A stretch of DNA of 64,000 nt from Rhizobium favelukesii (GCF_000577275.2 NZ_HG916852.1:2049001-2113000); one strand, 5' to 3'; shown: positions 26,172 through 35,734, counted from the first letter of the stretch. Program-made: numbers and translations. The notes: generated from the letters alone by a model not told the origin.

Positions 26172-27602
26172 GTGGAAAAGGCAGAAATCGGGCTGATCGG
26201 CCTTGCCGTTATGGGTTCCAACCTGGCGCTCAACATTGCGGAAAAAGGCAACAAGATTGCCGTCTTCAACCGCACGCCTGAGAAAACGGATGAATTCTAC
26301 GAAAGCGCCGGCGAGCTCAAAAAGCAGATCATTCCCTGCAAGACGATCGAAGAATTCGTCGACGCGATCCGCCCGCCACGCCCGATCATCATCATGATCA
26401 AAGCCGGCGAGGCCGTCGATCAGCAGATGGAAGCGCTGCGCCCGCATCTCTCCAAGGGCGACATCATGATCGATGCCGGTAATGCGAACTTCCGCGACAC
26501 CATCGCACGTTTCGACCGCCTGAAGAACACCGATCTGACCTTCATCGGCATGGGTGTGTCGGGTGGCGAGGAAGGGGCACGCCATGGTCCTTCGATCATG
26601 GTCGGCGGCACCGAAGACTCCTGGAAGCGCGTCGAGAAGGTTCTGACCTCGATCGCTGCCAAGTACAACGACGACCCTTGCGTTGCCTGGCTCGGCAATG
26701 ACGGCGCCGGCCATTTCGTCAAGACGATCCACAACGGCATCGAATATGCCGACATGCAGATGATCGCCGAAATCTACGGCATCCTGCGCGACGGTCTCGG
26801 CAAGAGCGCCAACGACATCAGCGGCATCTTCGGCGAATGGAACAAGGGCCGCCTGAACTCCTATCTTATCGAAATCTCCGAGAAGGTGCTGGCCGCGACC
26901 GATCCGGTTTCCGGCGGTTCGATGGTCGACATGATTCTCGACAAGGCTGGCCAGAAGGGCACCGGCAAGTGGTCGGCGATCGAAGCCCAGAACATGGGCA
27001 TTCCGGCAACCGCGATCGAGGCCGCCGTCGCCGCTCGCAGCCTGTCGTCGATGAAGACTGAGCGCGAAGCCGCCGAGAAGATCTTCGGCAAGCAGGAATA
27101 CAAGTTCCCGATCGCCTACGGACCGGAGCTCAACAAGGATTTGGAACTGGCGCTGTTTGCCGCCAAGATAGGTGCCTATGCGCAGGGCTTCGCGGTCATG
27201 GCGGAAGCGTCGCGCGAGTTCAACTGGTCGCTGCCGATGCCTGTTATCGCCAAGATCTGGCGTGCCGGCTGCATCATTCGTTCGCAGTTCCTCGATGAGA
27301 TCACCTCGGCCTTTACCAAGGCTCCGGACGCTGCAAACCTGATCGTGACGCCGGCTTTCTCCGAGATGGTTGAGGAATCTCTGCCTGCCCTGCGCCGCGT
27401 GGTTGGTGCCGCACTGCAGGCCGGTCTGCCGGTTCCGGCGCTCACCTCGGCTCTGACTTACTTCGATGCCTATCGCCAGGGCCGCGGCACGGCCAACCTG
27501 ATCCAGGCACAGCGCGACTTCTTCGGCGCACACGGCTTCGATCGCCTCGACGGCAAGGACTTCCACCATGGCCCGTGGGGCAGTGGTGCGGCGACGTTCT
27601 AA
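26172..27602 (+). CDS. gnd: 6-phosphogluconate dehydrogenase (decarboxylating)
   Basis: The 476-residue enzyme oxidises 6-phosphogluconate with NADP+ to ribulose 5-phosphate and CO2 in the pentose phosphate pathway. N-terminal Rossmann motif GLIGLAVMGSNLALNIAEKG; substrate site GVSGGEEGARHGPSIMVGG; catalytic Lys in HFVKTIHNGIEYADMQMIAE near residue 183; C-terminal QAQRDFFGAHGFDRLD and FHHGPW. GTG at 26172 follows GGAGGTG, which decides the start against a longer frame from 25995. A 13-bp terminator hairpin lies 10 nt after the stop, and an insertion element sits directly behind it. Confidence 0.96.
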   Translation: MEKAEIGLIGLAVMGSNLALNIAEKGNKIAVFNRTPEKTDEFYESAGELKKQIIPCKTIEEFVDAIRPPRPIIIMIKAGEAVDQQMEALRPHLSKGDIMIDAGNANFRDTIARFDRLKNTDLTFIGMGVSGGEEGARHGPSIMVGGTEDSWKRVEKVLTSIAAKYNDDPCVAWLGNDGAGHFVKTIHNGIEYADMQMIAEIYGILRDGLGKSANDISGIFGEWNKGRLNSYLIEISEKVLAATDPVSGGSMVDMILDKAGQKGTGKWSAIEAQNMGIPATAIEAAVAARSLSSMKTEREAAEKIFGKQEYKFPIAYGPELNKDLELALFAAKIGAYAQGFAVMAEASREFNWSLPMPVIAKIWRAGCIIRSQFLDEITSAFTKAPDAANLIVTPAFSEMVEESLPALRRVVGAALQAGLPVPALTSALTYFDAYRQGRGTANLIQAQRDFFGAHGFDRLDGKDFHHGPWGSGAATF

Positions 27603-27611
27603 GTCTGCTAA

Positions 27612-27647
27612 AAGGCCAGCCGGGTTTGCCCGGCTGGCCTTGCGTTT
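27612..27647 (+). terminator. Rho-independent terminator of gnd
   Basis: A perfect 13-bp stem, AAGGCCAGCCGGG paired with its complement around a TTTG loop, spans 27612-27641 and is followed by a short T-rich stretch (TGCGTTTC). The CTAG target duplication of the insertion element begins at 27648, right after it. Confidence 0.9.
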
Positions 27648-27651
27648 CTAG

Positions 27652-29083
27652 TACTACAGTTGCAGATGATCTCGTGTTTTGTAGTGAGTGATCATTGCTG
27701 ACGCCTGATGCTTTCGTCGCCAAACTGACCATTCCAATATGAAGGAGAGCTTCGGCGGCCTTCGGATGGAGAGACGCATAATTAGGCCGCGTATTTCGGC
27801 AACGGAGGGGATGAGGGCAATTTTGCGGGTCAGGCAGCGATTGACGGATTTGGACTCCTTTCGTTCGGTTTGCCAAACGCCGAACGACGCAAATCAGCAC
27901 TGAGCCTTGTGAGGAAAGCGGCCGCCGCCATGACCAACGTCATATGGCGGTGCCAGCCGTGCCAGGATCGGGCCTCGCAGTGGTCGAGGCCGAGATCATC
28001 CTTCGCGCGCTGGAAACATTCCTCAATTGTCCAGCGCAAACCTGCCGCACCCGCCAGTTCTGCAAGGGTGGCTTCTGCAGGCGCAAAGACCAGATAATAG
28101 CTCACCGCATCTGGGTTGGAGCGGCTTTTGCGGATCAGCACGTAGCGGGCAAAGCCAGGCGCCACAGCGTACGGCAAAGATATGCGCGCCCAATCGTAAA
28201 GCCGCAGTCCTTTGGCGCCTTCACCCGCCGGCAATGCCTGCCATGCGTCATCGGGTAAATCGTCTGCCATGTCTCGGGGATCGGTTTGCAGTAAGCCCTC
28301 GTCTGTCAACAACCGCAATGTTTGATTGGACCGGACGGACAGAACATAGGGTTGTTGGCGTTCCTCAAGCATGCGGCGGGTTTTATAATCACTGCCATAG
28401 ACGGCATCTGCCAGAACCCATGCGCATGGTACTCCCTTGTCGAGCGCCTCACCGAGCATCGCCCGCGCCATAGCCGGCTTGGTGGCAAAAACGGTTTCCT
28501 TGGGAACCGCGGCGTCGTTTCGGCGCTTCTCATCTGTTGCCCATGCCTCGGGCAAATAGAGCCTGCGGTCGATCAGCGCCTGACCAAAGCGGCTGGCATA
28601 GGTAATAAAAACGCCAATCTGGCAGTTCTCGATGCGGCCCGCCGTTCCAGAATACTGGCGCGAAACACCGACAGAATGCTCACCTTTTTTGACAAAGCCA
28701 GTCTCATCGACCACCAAAACACCCGACGGATCGCCCAGTGTCTCCACAACATAATCGAAAACAATGTCACGCATTCGGTCTGCGTCCCAATTCGAGCGAC
28801 CCAATAGAGCCTGAGTCCGCCACGGCCTGGAAAAGCCCGCCTGTTCGGCCATCAGCCAACCAGTTTTGCGTTCTATTCCAGACAAAAGGCCATCAATGAA
28901 CGTTGAACACGTCTCTCTCGCCTCGCTGCGACGAAACACCGAGAAAAGCTGAACCTTAAGTGCCGAAAGCTCACGCTCCCAATCAATCGCAGTGCCAGTC
29001 CACGATGAAACGCTCATGCCGAATCCTCCACACGACAACCGCTTGAAGGGAATCACGAAACCAACACTAATGCAACTGTAGTA
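27652..29083 (-). mobile_element. Complete IS701-like insertion sequence with CTAG target duplication
   Basis: The element is bounded by 13-bp inverted repeats TACTACAGTTGCA (27652-27664) and its complement (29071-29083). Both ends are flanked by CTAG (27648-27651 and 29084-29087), a 4-bp target duplication of the type made by the IS701 family. It is 1432 bp long and encodes one intact transposase on the minus strand. About 180 bp between the left repeat and the transposase stop codes for nothing evident. Exact ends, intact transposase and matching flanks suggest recent, possibly still active, transposition. Confidence 0.93.
27830..29017 (-). CDS. IS701-family DDE transposase
   Basis: The 395-residue transposase shows the DDE catalytic layout of the IS701/IS4-like group: VLVVDETGFVKKGEHSVGV for the first Asp, WVLADAVYGSDYKTRRMLE for the second, and LRWTIEECFQRAKDDLGLDH for the Glu with the YREK-like context. 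ATG at 29017 (MSVSSWTGTAIDWERELSAL) gives the family start; a longer frame from 29056 adds 13 residues without support. No frameshift or stop interrupts it, so the protein should be functional. Confidence 0.93.
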   Translation of the reverse strand: MSVSSWTGTAIDWERELSALKVQLFSVFRRSEARETCSTFIDGLLSGIERKTGWLMAEQAGFSRPWRTQALLGRSNWDADRMRDIVFDYVVETLGDPSGVLVVDETGFVKKGEHSVGVSRQYSGTAGRIENCQIGVFITYASRFGQALIDRRLYLPEAWATDEKRRNDAAVPKETVFATKPAMARAMLGEALDKGVPCAWVLADAVYGSDYKTRRMLEERQQPYVLSVRSNQTLRLLTDEGLLQTDPRDMADDLPDDAWQALPAGEGAKGLRLYDWARISLPYAVAPGFARYVLIRKSRSNPDAVSYYLVFAPAEATLAELAGAAGLRWTIEECFQRAKDDLGLDHCEARSWHGWHRHMTLVMAAAAFLTRLSADLRRSAFGKPNERSPNPSIAA

Positions 29084-29111
29084 CTAGGCTTTGTACGCCG
29101 GGAATGGCGTG

Positions 29112-29669
29112 TCAGAAGCGAATATCCGCCATCGGACGGACCAGGATGCGGGCGCTGCCGGCATCGAAATCGTCGAGCGTTTCGTTGTGATGCGCGACGA
29201 TATCGGCGAAGTTCAGCGTATCGGAGTCGGCCGTCGTATGGCCATCGCCAACCAGCGTAACATCATAGCCCAGCGACACCGCACGCCTGACTGTCGTGTC
29301 GACGCAAAACTGCGTCATGCAGCCGCCAACGATCAGATGCGTGACATTTCGCTCCGCCAATCGGTCGGCAAGATCCGTTTCGAAGAACGAGTCTGAGCTC
29401 TTCTTGTGAACAATGGTGTCGCCCTCGGCAGGCGATAGTTCCGACCGGATGGCCCAGCCGGTAGTGCCGACCGCCAGGCGATGACCGGGATCGCCGTCGT
29501 GCTGGACGAGCACGACCGGTGCCTCGACGCGATGGGCCTCGGCACGAAGCGACTGGAGCCGTGAAACCGTTTCATTCAGCGCAGCATCGATGATGGGTTG
29601 ACGCTCGGGAGTACCTTTTCCCGCAAGGATGGCGTTTTGTACGTCGATGATCAGCAGTGCCGTCGTCAT
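29112..29669 (-). CDS. Isochorismatase-like cysteine hydrolase
   Basis: The 185-residue protein has the family triad: Asp in TALLIIDVQNAILAG near residue 9, Lys in IVHKKSSDSFFETDL, and Cys in LIVGGCMTQFCVDTTVRRAV. The cis-peptide region precedes the Cys as usual. Family members hydrolyse nicotinamide, N-carbamoyl compounds or isochorismate; the substrate cannot be told here. It sits alone on the minus strand between the insertion element and the lacI-type regulator, starting 70 nt downstream of the regulator stop. Confidence 0.88.
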   Translation of the reverse strand: MTTALLIIDVQNAILAGKGTPERQPIIDAALNETVSRLQSLRAEAHRVEAPVVLVQHDGDPGHRLAVGTTGWAIRSELSPAEGDTIVHKKSSDSFFETDLADRLAERNVTHLIVGGCMTQFCVDTTVRRAVSLGYDVTLVGDGHTTADSDTLNFADIVAHHNETLDDFDAGSARILVRPMADIRF

Positions 29670-29739
29670 ATCCAGTGCGTCTCCGCTGTGATTGCTTGTC
29701 TCTCTACTGCCACCAGATCGGGGTTGGCGCGCCGATGGT

Positions 29740-30780
29740 CTAAATGCTCCTCCGCGACCAGACGGGCTGGCTGATGCTTTGCAGCAGCTCCGGCTCGATT
29801 CCGTCGATGCGCGCTATGACCGCCTTCGCCATTTCCCGCCCGGCATGGCGGACATCCTCATAGGCGGTGATGATCTCGGGACGGATCCAGTTGAGGATCG
29901 GCGCCGATTCCTTGGAGACCATGTCGACGTCGTGGCCAAGTCGCTTGCCGGCGGCCTCGATACCCGCGTTGACGGCGATGGCGGCGCTTCCGGCTGAGCA
30001 GACGATGCCGTCAGGCGCATTCTGGGCGCGCATCATCACCTCGACGGCATTGCGGATTTCCTCTAGCGGGTTGTCGATCGTCACGCGTAACGGCACTTCC
30101 TCGGCTCCGTAGTCATGCAGTCCGGTCTGAAATCCGATGCGCGTGTGCGTGTAGTACGTCAGCTTGCTTGGAGGCTGGAGCAGCGCAATGCGCTTGCGGC
30201 CCCTGCCGACCAGCTTTTCGACGGCCTGATGGGCGAAAGCCTCGTTGTCGAAGTCGTGAAAGGGATGGGTGAGGCCGGCATCGGTGCGCCCGTGCGTGGC
30301 AAAGGGCATGCTGTGCTCTGTGAGCAGGCGAACACGTGGATCGTCGGGCTCGATGCGCGAGATGATGACGCCGTCGGCGGACCCTGTTTCCAGGATGTAG
30401 CGTACCGGCAGCATCGGATCCTTGCTGTGGGAGTGCGGCGTGACGACGATATGGTAGGGTGTGCCGGTCAACACCTCCGAGATGCCGAATACCATCTGGC
30501 TGCTGAAGCCCATGATTTCTTCATCGATGCTCAACACCAGCGCAATGACGTTGGTCTTGCCGGTTCGCAGGCGCACGCCGGCCCTGTTCGGCTGGTAGCC
30601 AAGCTGGCGGGCGACCATGCGCACGCGTTCCTTGGTTTCCGCACCGATGTCAGGAGCATCCTTGAGCGCGCGCGATACCGTCGTCACGCCGAGCCCGGTC
30701 ATGAAGGCAATCGTTTTCAGTGTCGGCCGCTCTCGAGTTGCCTCGGAGACCGCTCCTGCAAAATTCGCTTTGTTTTCCAT
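29740..30780 (-). CDS. LacI-family transcriptional regulator of the adjacent sugar cluster
   Basis: The 346-residue regulator has an N-terminal LacI helix-turn-helix ([20 protein letters not shown], residues 21-40) and the hinge-helix region [21 protein letters not shown] periplasmic-binding-protein-like sensor domain follows ([56 protein letters not shown]). It is divergently transcribed from the carbohydrate ABC transporter and hydrolase genes that start 455 nt away, which makes it their probable repressor. The inducer would then be a mannoside- or xyloside-type sugar. No duplicated operator could be assigned with certainty. Confidence 0.9.
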   Translation of the reverse strand: MENKANFAGAVSEATRERPTLKTIAFMTGLGVTTVSRALKDAPDIGAETKERVRMVARQLGYQPNRAGVRLRTGKTNVIALVLSIDEEIMGFSSQMVFGISEVLTGTPYHIVVTPHSHSKDPMLPVRYILETGSADGVIISRIEPDDPRVRLLTEHSMPFATHGRTDAGLTHPFHDFDNEAFAHQAVEKLVGRGRKRIALLQPPSKLTYYTHTRIGFQTGLHDYGAEEVPLRVTIDNPLEEIRNAVEVMMRAQNAPDGIVCSAGSAAIAVNAGIEAAGKRLGHDVDMVSKESAPILNWIRPEIITAYEDVRHAGREMAKAVIARIDGIEPELLQSISQPVWSRRSI

Positions 30781-31234
30781 CCCTCTAGGCCGTCCCGCGC
30801 GATTTGGTCCCGCTTATAGTGTCTTTTCGGAGCGCTGTAAGCACGAAGAACGCAAAAGCCGCTCCTCCTCTAAGAAGCAAAATCTGTAACGATACAGTAG
30901 AAATGTCGAGGACTTTTTATCGAGGGCAGATCGCGACTGCCCGCAATGGTTGAAATCGCTAATTTTTCCCGAATTTTGTGCATGTGCGAACGAAAGCACC
31001 GTGGAATGTTGTCGCACAGTTGATATAAATGCAGTTTTATCAAACATATAGCCAAATTGTGCAAATGCTCGTTCGGTTGCTCATCTTTGCGGCGACCTGT
31101 CGAAAATCAGCGCGTTCCGACAGGCATTGGTAGTAAATGGTGGCCAGGAGGAAAATTTTCTAGGCGGGCTGTTGCGCCGAAATATCGATTGAATTAAGTT
31201 TTTCCGGCAACGTTTCAGTGAGGGAGGAGAACTC
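30781..31234. promoter_or_regulatory. 454-nt divergent regulatory region between lacI-type gene and sugar ABC operon
   Basis: No protein gene is seen. The region is AT-richer than its flanks, especially 30890-31070, as expected of a strong promoter region. It contains an imperfect 24-nt palindrome at 31020-31043 whose half-sites are TTGATATAAA and TTTTATCAA, and two TGTGCA boxes near 30976 and 31056. AGGGAGGAG at 31220-31228 is the ribosome-binding site of the binding-protein gene. The palindrome is the best candidate operator for the adjacent regulator, but this rests on symmetry alone. Confidence 0.5.
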
Positions 31235-32470
31235 ATGAATTTTCGTTTGATGGCGGCTGCACTTGCCGCTTCCGTCGTGCTGCCGCTCGGTGCGGCGGAC
31301 GCGACCGATCTTGAAGTCACCCATTGGTGGACATCTGGCGGCGAAGCTGCTGCCGTGGCGGAACTCGCAAAGGCCTTCGATGCGACCGGCAACAAGTGGG
31401 TCGACGGCGCAATCGCCGGTTCCGGCGGTACTGCGCGTCCGATCATGATCAGCCGCATCACCGGCGGCGACCCGATGGGCGCGACACAATTCAACCACGG
31501 CCGCCAGGCGGAAGAACTGGTTCAGGCTGGGCTGATGCGCGATCTGACCGATGTCGCTACTGCCGAGCACTGGAAGGACATCATCCGTCCGTCGAGCCTG
31601 CTCGATTCTTGCACGATCGACGGCAAGATCTATTGCGCCCCGGTCAACATCCACTCCTGGCAGTGGCTGTGGCTCTCGAATGCAGCCTTCAAGAAGGCCG
31701 GCGTCGAAGTGCCGAAGAACTGGGACGAATTCGTCGCTGCTGCTCCCGCGCTTGAGAAGGCCGGCATCGTCCCGCTCGCCGTCGGTGGTCAGCCGTGGCA
31801 GGCTGCCGGCGCGTTCGACGTGTTGATGGTTGCCATCGCCGGCAAGGATACCTTCCATAAGGTATTCAAGGACAAGGACGCTGAAGCGGCTGCCGGTCCG
31901 GAGATCGCCAAGGTCTTCAAGGCTGCCGACGACGCTCGCAAGATGTCGAAGGGCAGCAACGTTCAGGACTGGAACCAGGCAACCAACCTCGTCATAACAG
32001 GCAAGGCCGGTGGCCAGATCATGGGTGACTGGGCGCAGGGCGAATTCCAGCTGGCCGGTCAGAAAGCCGGTTCCGACTATACCTGCCTTCCGGGCCTCGG
32101 CGTGAACGAGATCATCTCCACGGGTGGTGATGCCTTCTACTTCCCACTGCTCAAGGACGAAGCCAAGTCGAAGGCGCAGGATGTTCTCGCCAAGACGCTT
32201 CTCGATCCTAAGACGCAGGTTGCCTTCAACCTGAAGAAGGGCTCGCTGCCGGTGCGCGGCGACGTCGACCTCGCGGCCGCCAACGACTGCATGAAGAAGG
32301 GTCTCGATATCCTGGCCAAGGGTAACGTGATCGAAGGTACGGACCAACTTCTGTCGGCTGACAGCCAGAAGCAGAAGGAAGACCTCTTCTCCGAGTTCTT
32401 CGCAAATCCGTCGATGACTCCGGAAGCCGCTCAGAAGCGCTTCGCTGAGATCATCGCTTCTGCCGACTGA
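31235..32470 (+). CDS. Sugar ABC transporter periplasmic binding protein (CUT1)
   Basis: The 411-residue protein has a Sec signal peptide (MNFRLMAAALAASVVLPLGAADA) and the CUT1 opening TDLEVTHWWTSGGEAAAVAE. Trp-rich sugar-contact regions follow: NIHSWQWLWLSNAAFKKAGV and VGGQPWQAAGAFDVL. The C-terminal half ends with LLSADSQKQKEDLFSEFFAN. It would capture a sugar or oligosaccharide for the two permeases and ATPase encoded downstream. A strong hairpin lies between it and the permease genes, which usually gives a surplus of binding protein. Ligand is inferred from the linked beta-mannosidase and GH43 genes to be a plant-type beta-glycoside. Confidence 0.92.
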   Translation: MNFRLMAAALAASVVLPLGAADATDLEVTHWWTSGGEAAAVAELAKAFDATGNKWVDGAIAGSGGTARPIMISRITGGDPMGATQFNHGRQAEELVQAGLMRDLTDVATAEHWKDIIRPSSLLDSCTIDGKIYCAPVNIHSWQWLWLSNAAFKKAGVEVPKNWDEFVAAAPALEKAGIVPLAVGGQPWQAAGAFDVLMVAIAGKDTFHKVFKDKDAEAAAGPEIAKVFKAADDARKMSKGSNVQDWNQATNLVITGKAGGQIMGDWAQGEFQLAGQKAGSDYTCLPGLGVNEIISTGGDAFYFPLLKDEAKSKAQDVLAKTLLDPKTQVAFNLKKGSLPVRGDVDLAAANDCMKKGLDILAKGNVIEGTDQLLSADSQKQKEDLFSEFFANPSMTPEAAQKRFAEIIASAD

Positions 32471-32494
32471 TCGTCGCATTCCGACGCTGTTGCG

Positions 32495-32523
32495 ACCCGG
32501 CTCCGGTCAACGGAGCCGGGTTT
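32495..32523 (+). terminator. Intercistronic hairpin after the binding-protein gene
   Basis: A perfect 11-bp stem (ACCCGGCTCCG with CGGAGCCGGGT) with loop GTCAA lies 24 nt after the stop and is followed by only three Ts. Such a structure would partly terminate transcription and protect the 3' end of the binding-protein message, while letting some transcription continue into the permease genes. Confidence 0.8.
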
Positions 32524-32684
32524 GCCCGGAACTCCCATCGTGATCCGGGTGGCGGCGGCGCTCGATACCGGCGCGTGCTGATGCATGGTGGTCCGGTTTC
32601 GGTACGGGAGTGAGAAGAGGAGGCGACCGGCAGGAGGTTCGCCGCTCTGGATCTCAGAGGAATTGCGATTCAGGAGGAATTACA

Positions 32685-33590
32685 ATGACGGGTCAAGCGA
32701 AAGCAGGCCGGCCAAATCAGTTACTGCGCAATCTGAATTCGAAGATTGCATCCATCCCCATGATCCTCACCGCCCTCGTTATCTTTCTCGGCGGCACGGT
32801 CTGGACGGTATTCTATTCATTCACCAACTCGAAGCTCCTTCCGCGGTTGAGCTTTGTCGGTTTCGATCAATACAAGCGCCTTTGGGCTGCTCCGCGCTGG
32901 ATCGTCTCCATCGAGAACCTTGCCGTCTACGGCGTTCTCTCGCTCATTTTCAGCCTTGTCATCGGCTTCGTGCTGGCGGCGCTGATGGACCAGAAGATCC
33001 GGTTCGAGAATACGTTCCGCACGATCTTCCTTTACCCCTTTGCCCTGTCCTTCATCGTGACGGGTCTCGTTTGGCAGTGGGTTCTCAATCCGGAGTTTGG
33101 CATCCAGTCGGTGGTGCGTTCGCTCGGCTGGACGAGCTTCACCTTCGATCCGCTCTATACGCCGAGCATCGTCATTTACGGTGTTCTGATCGCAGCACTC
33201 TGGCAGGGAACCGGGCTCGTCATGTGCCTGATGCTCGCCGGTCTGCGCGGTATCGACGAGGATATCTGGAAGGCCTCGCGCGTCGACGGTATCCCGATGT
33301 GGAAGACCTATCTTTTCATTGTCATTCCGATGATGCGGCCGGTGTTCATTACCACGCTCGTCATCATCGCCAGCGGCATTGTCAAGGTCTACGACCTCGT
33401 GGTGGCGCAAACCAGCGGCGGTCCCGGCATTTCGTCGGAAGTGCCCGCCAAGTACGTCTACGACTACATGTTCCAGGCGCAGAATCTGGGTCAAGGCTTC
33501 GCGGCATCGACCATGATGCTTGTGACCGTCGCAATTATCATCGTTCCCTGGGCTTATCTGGAATTCGGGGGAGGGCGTAAACGTGCCTGA
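32685..33590 (+). CDS. Sugar ABC transporter permease, MalF type
   Basis: The 301-residue inner-membrane protein has six hydrophobic segments. The EAA loop that contacts the ATPase reads LRGIDEDIWKASRVDGIPMW followed by KTYLFIVIPMMRP. It starts at ATG 32685, 6 nt after CAGGAGGAAT; longer in-frame openings from 32610 and 32585 have no comparable site. It overlaps the second permease gene by 8 nt, so the two halves of the transmembrane pore are made together. Confidence 0.92.
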   Translation: MTGQAKAGRPNQLLRNLNSKIASIPMILTALVIFLGGTVWTVFYSFTNSKLLPRLSFVGFDQYKRLWAAPRWIVSIENLAVYGVLSLIFSLVIGFVLAALMDQKIRFENTFRTIFLYPFALSFIVTGLVWQWVLNPEFGIQSVVRSLGWTSFTFDPLYTPSIVIYGVLIAALWQGTGLVMCLMLAGLRGIDEDIWKASRVDGIPMWKTYLFIVIPMMRPVFITTLVIIASGIVKVYDLVVAQTSGGPGISSEVPAKYVYDYMFQAQNLGQGFAASTMMLVTVAIIIVPWAYLEFGGGRKRA

Positions 33591-34521
33591 CACCATTGCT
33601 CTCAAGAACACGGATACCGGTATCGTGACGGACAAGACACTTTCCGGGCCGCGTGGTCCGAAGCCGAAGCGGGTGATTTCTCCGCGCAATATCATGCTCT
33701 ACGGCACCCTTTTCGTCGCTGCGGCCTATTACCTGCTGCCGCTCTACGTGATGATCGTCACGTCGCTGAAAGGGATGCCCGAGATCCGTCTTGGCAACAT
33801 CTTCTCACCGCCGGTCGAAATCACCTTCGAGCCTTGGGTCAAGGCATGGGCGACAGCCTGCACCGGCCTCAACTGCGACGGTCTTTCGCGTGGCTTCTGG
33901 AACTCGGTGCGGATCACAGTTCCTTCCGTGGTCGGCTCAATCGCAATCGCTTCGGTGAATGGCTATGCGCTTGCCAACTGGCGCTTCAAGGGATCGGAGC
34001 TGTTCTTCTCCATCCTCGTGATCGGTGCATTCATTCCCTACCAGGTCATGATCTATCCGATCGTCATCGTACTGCGTGAACTGGGGATCTACGGCACGCT
34101 GACCGGCCTGATTATCGTCCACAGCATCTTCGGCATGCCGATTCTGACACTGCTCTTCCGCAACTATTTCGCATCGTTGCCGCAGGAGCTGTTCAAGGCG
34201 GCGCGCATCGACGGCGCGGGCTTCTGGCAGATCTTCCTAAAGATTATGGTGCCCATGTCGCTGCCGATCTTCGTCGTCGCAATGATCCTGCAGGTCACCG
34301 GCATCTGGAACGACTTCCTCTTCGGCGTCGTCTTCACCCGGCCGGAATATTATCCGATGACCGTCCAGCTCAACAACATCGTCAATTCTGTCCAGGGCGT
34401 GAAGGAATACAACGTCAACATGGCCGCAACCATCCTCACGGGTCTGGTGCCGCTGGTTGTGTATTTCGTGTCAGGGCGACTTTTCGTCCGCGGCATTGCC
34501 GCTGGCGCAGTGAAAGGCTGA
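33583..34521 (+). CDS. Sugar ABC transporter permease, MalG type
   Basis: The 312-residue inner-membrane protein has six membrane segments and the EAA motif LPQELFKAARIDGAGFWQIF, followed by LKIMVPMSLPIFVVAM. GTG at 33583 lies within the end of the first permease gene and follows GGGGGAGGGC. A hydrophilic N-terminal tail of about 40 residues (ALKNTDTGIVTDKTLSGPRG) is longer than usual. It partners the 32685-33590 product, and the ATPase gene begins 3 nt after its stop. Confidence 0.92.
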   Translation: MPDTIALKNTDTGIVTDKTLSGPRGPKPKRVISPRNIMLYGTLFVAAAYYLLPLYVMIVTSLKGMPEIRLGNIFSPPVEITFEPWVKAWATACTGLNCDGLSRGFWNSVRITVPSVVGSIAIASVNGYALANWRFKGSELFFSILVIGAFIPYQVMIYPIVIVLRELGIYGTLTGLIIVHSIFGMPILTLLFRNYFASLPQELFKAARIDGAGFWQIFLKIMVPMSLPIFVVAMILQVTGIWNDFLFGVVFTRPEYYPMTVQLNNIVNSVQGVKEYNVNMAATILTGLVPLVVYFVSGRLFVRGIAAGAVKG

Positions 34522-34524
34522 TCC

Positions 34525-35610
34525 ATGAATTCGAGCGTTTCCATCAAAGATCTGTCGTTGAACTTCGGCGCGGTTAGCGTTCTCAAGGATCTCAATCTCG
34601 AGATCAATGACGGCGAATTCCTCGTGCTGCTCGGATCGTCCGGTTGCGGCAAGTCGACCTTGCTGAACTGCATTGCCGGTCTGCTGGACGCGTCCGACGG
34701 TCAGATCTTCATCAAGGGCAAGAACGTCACTTGGGAGGAACCCAAGGATCGTGGCATCGGCATGGTGTTTCAGTCCTACGCGCTCTATCCACAGATGACG
34801 GTCGAGAAGAACCTGTCCTTTGGCCTGCAGGTCGCCAAGATCCCGCAGCCCGAAATCGACAAGCGCGTGGCACGCGCTTCGGAAATCCTGCAGATCCAGC
34901 CGCTTCTGAAGCGCAAGCCGGCCGAGCTTTCGGGCGGTCAGCGTCAGCGCGTGGCGATCGGTCGTGCGCTGGTGCGCGATGTCGACGTGTTTCTCTTCGA
35001 TGAGCCGCTTTCCAACCTCGATGCCAAGCTTAGGTCGGAACTGCGCGTCGAGATCAAGCGCCTGCACCAGTCGCTGAAGAACACGATGATCTACGTTACC
35101 CACGACCAGATCGAGGCGCTGACGCTCGCCGATCGTATCGCGATCATGAAGAGCGGCATCATCCAGCAGCTCGCCGATCCGACGACGATCTACAACAGGC
35201 CGCGCAATCTCTTCGTTGCCGGCTTCATCGGTTCGCCGTCGATGAATTTCCTGCGCGGTGAGATCACCAAGCAGGGCGAGCAGACGTTCTTCACTGCCAA
35301 TGGCGTGAACTTCTCTGTCGCAGACTATCACACGCCCGAAGTGCTGCAGGCCGGCCGCAAGGTCATCCTCGGCGTTCGTCCGGAGCATGTGAAGGTCAAC
35401 GAGAATCTCGGCGCCGAGGTTCACGATGCGACCGTCGACATCGAGGAACCTATGGGCGCCGACAACCTGCTCTGGTTGAAGCACGCCGGCCACACGATGT
35501 CGGTGCGCATCAACGGCGCACGCCGCTTCAACCCGGGCTCTGCCGTCAAGCTCGGCTTCGATATGTCTCTGGCGTCGATCTTCGATGCCGAGACCGAGCT
35601 TCGCCTCTAG
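34525..35610 (+). CDS. Sugar ABC transporter ATPase (MalK/UgpC type)
   Basis: The 361-residue ATPase energises the importer. Walker A LLGSSGCGKSTLLNCIAGLL near residue 36, Q-loop MVFQSYALYPQMTVEKN, signature ELSGGQRQRVAIGRALVR, Walker B VFLFDEPLSNLDAKLR and switch His in YVTHDQIEAL are all intact. The C-terminal OB-like domain (VILGVRPEHVKVNENLGAEV) is that of MalK-type subunits. It may be shared with other CUT1 systems, as is common in rhizobia. Confidence 0.94.
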   Translation: MNSSVSIKDLSLNFGAVSVLKDLNLEINDGEFLVLLGSSGCGKSTLLNCIAGLLDASDGQIFIKGKNVTWEEPKDRGIGMVFQSYALYPQMTVEKNLSFGLQVAKIPQPEIDKRVARASEILQIQPLLKRKPAELSGGQRQRVAIGRALVRDVDVFLFDEPLSNLDAKLRSELRVEIKRLHQSLKNTMIYVTHDQIEALTLADRIAIMKSGIIQQLADPTTIYNRPRNLFVAGFIGSPSMNFLRGEITKQGEQTFFTANGVNFSVADYHTPEVLQAGRKVILGVRPEHVKVNENLGAEVHDATVDIEEPMGADNLLWLKHAGHTMSVRINGARRFNPGSAVKLGFDMSLASIFDAETELRL

Positions 35611-35734
35611 AAACCGCAAATGCGGGCGGAGCAACCGGTTCCGCCCATTCGTCCAATCGGCCATCCGGCCACCAAGTTCGGCTGCGGCCCGCGGGTGCGG
35701 GCATTCCCAAGCGCGGCCCGATCGGGATAATGCT

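Noticed and set aside
32585..32684. Upstream extension of the MalF-type permease gene from in-frame starts at 32585 or 32610
   Set aside because: The strong Shine-Dalgarno CAGGAGGAAT directly before ATG 32685 and the permease family start argue against it.
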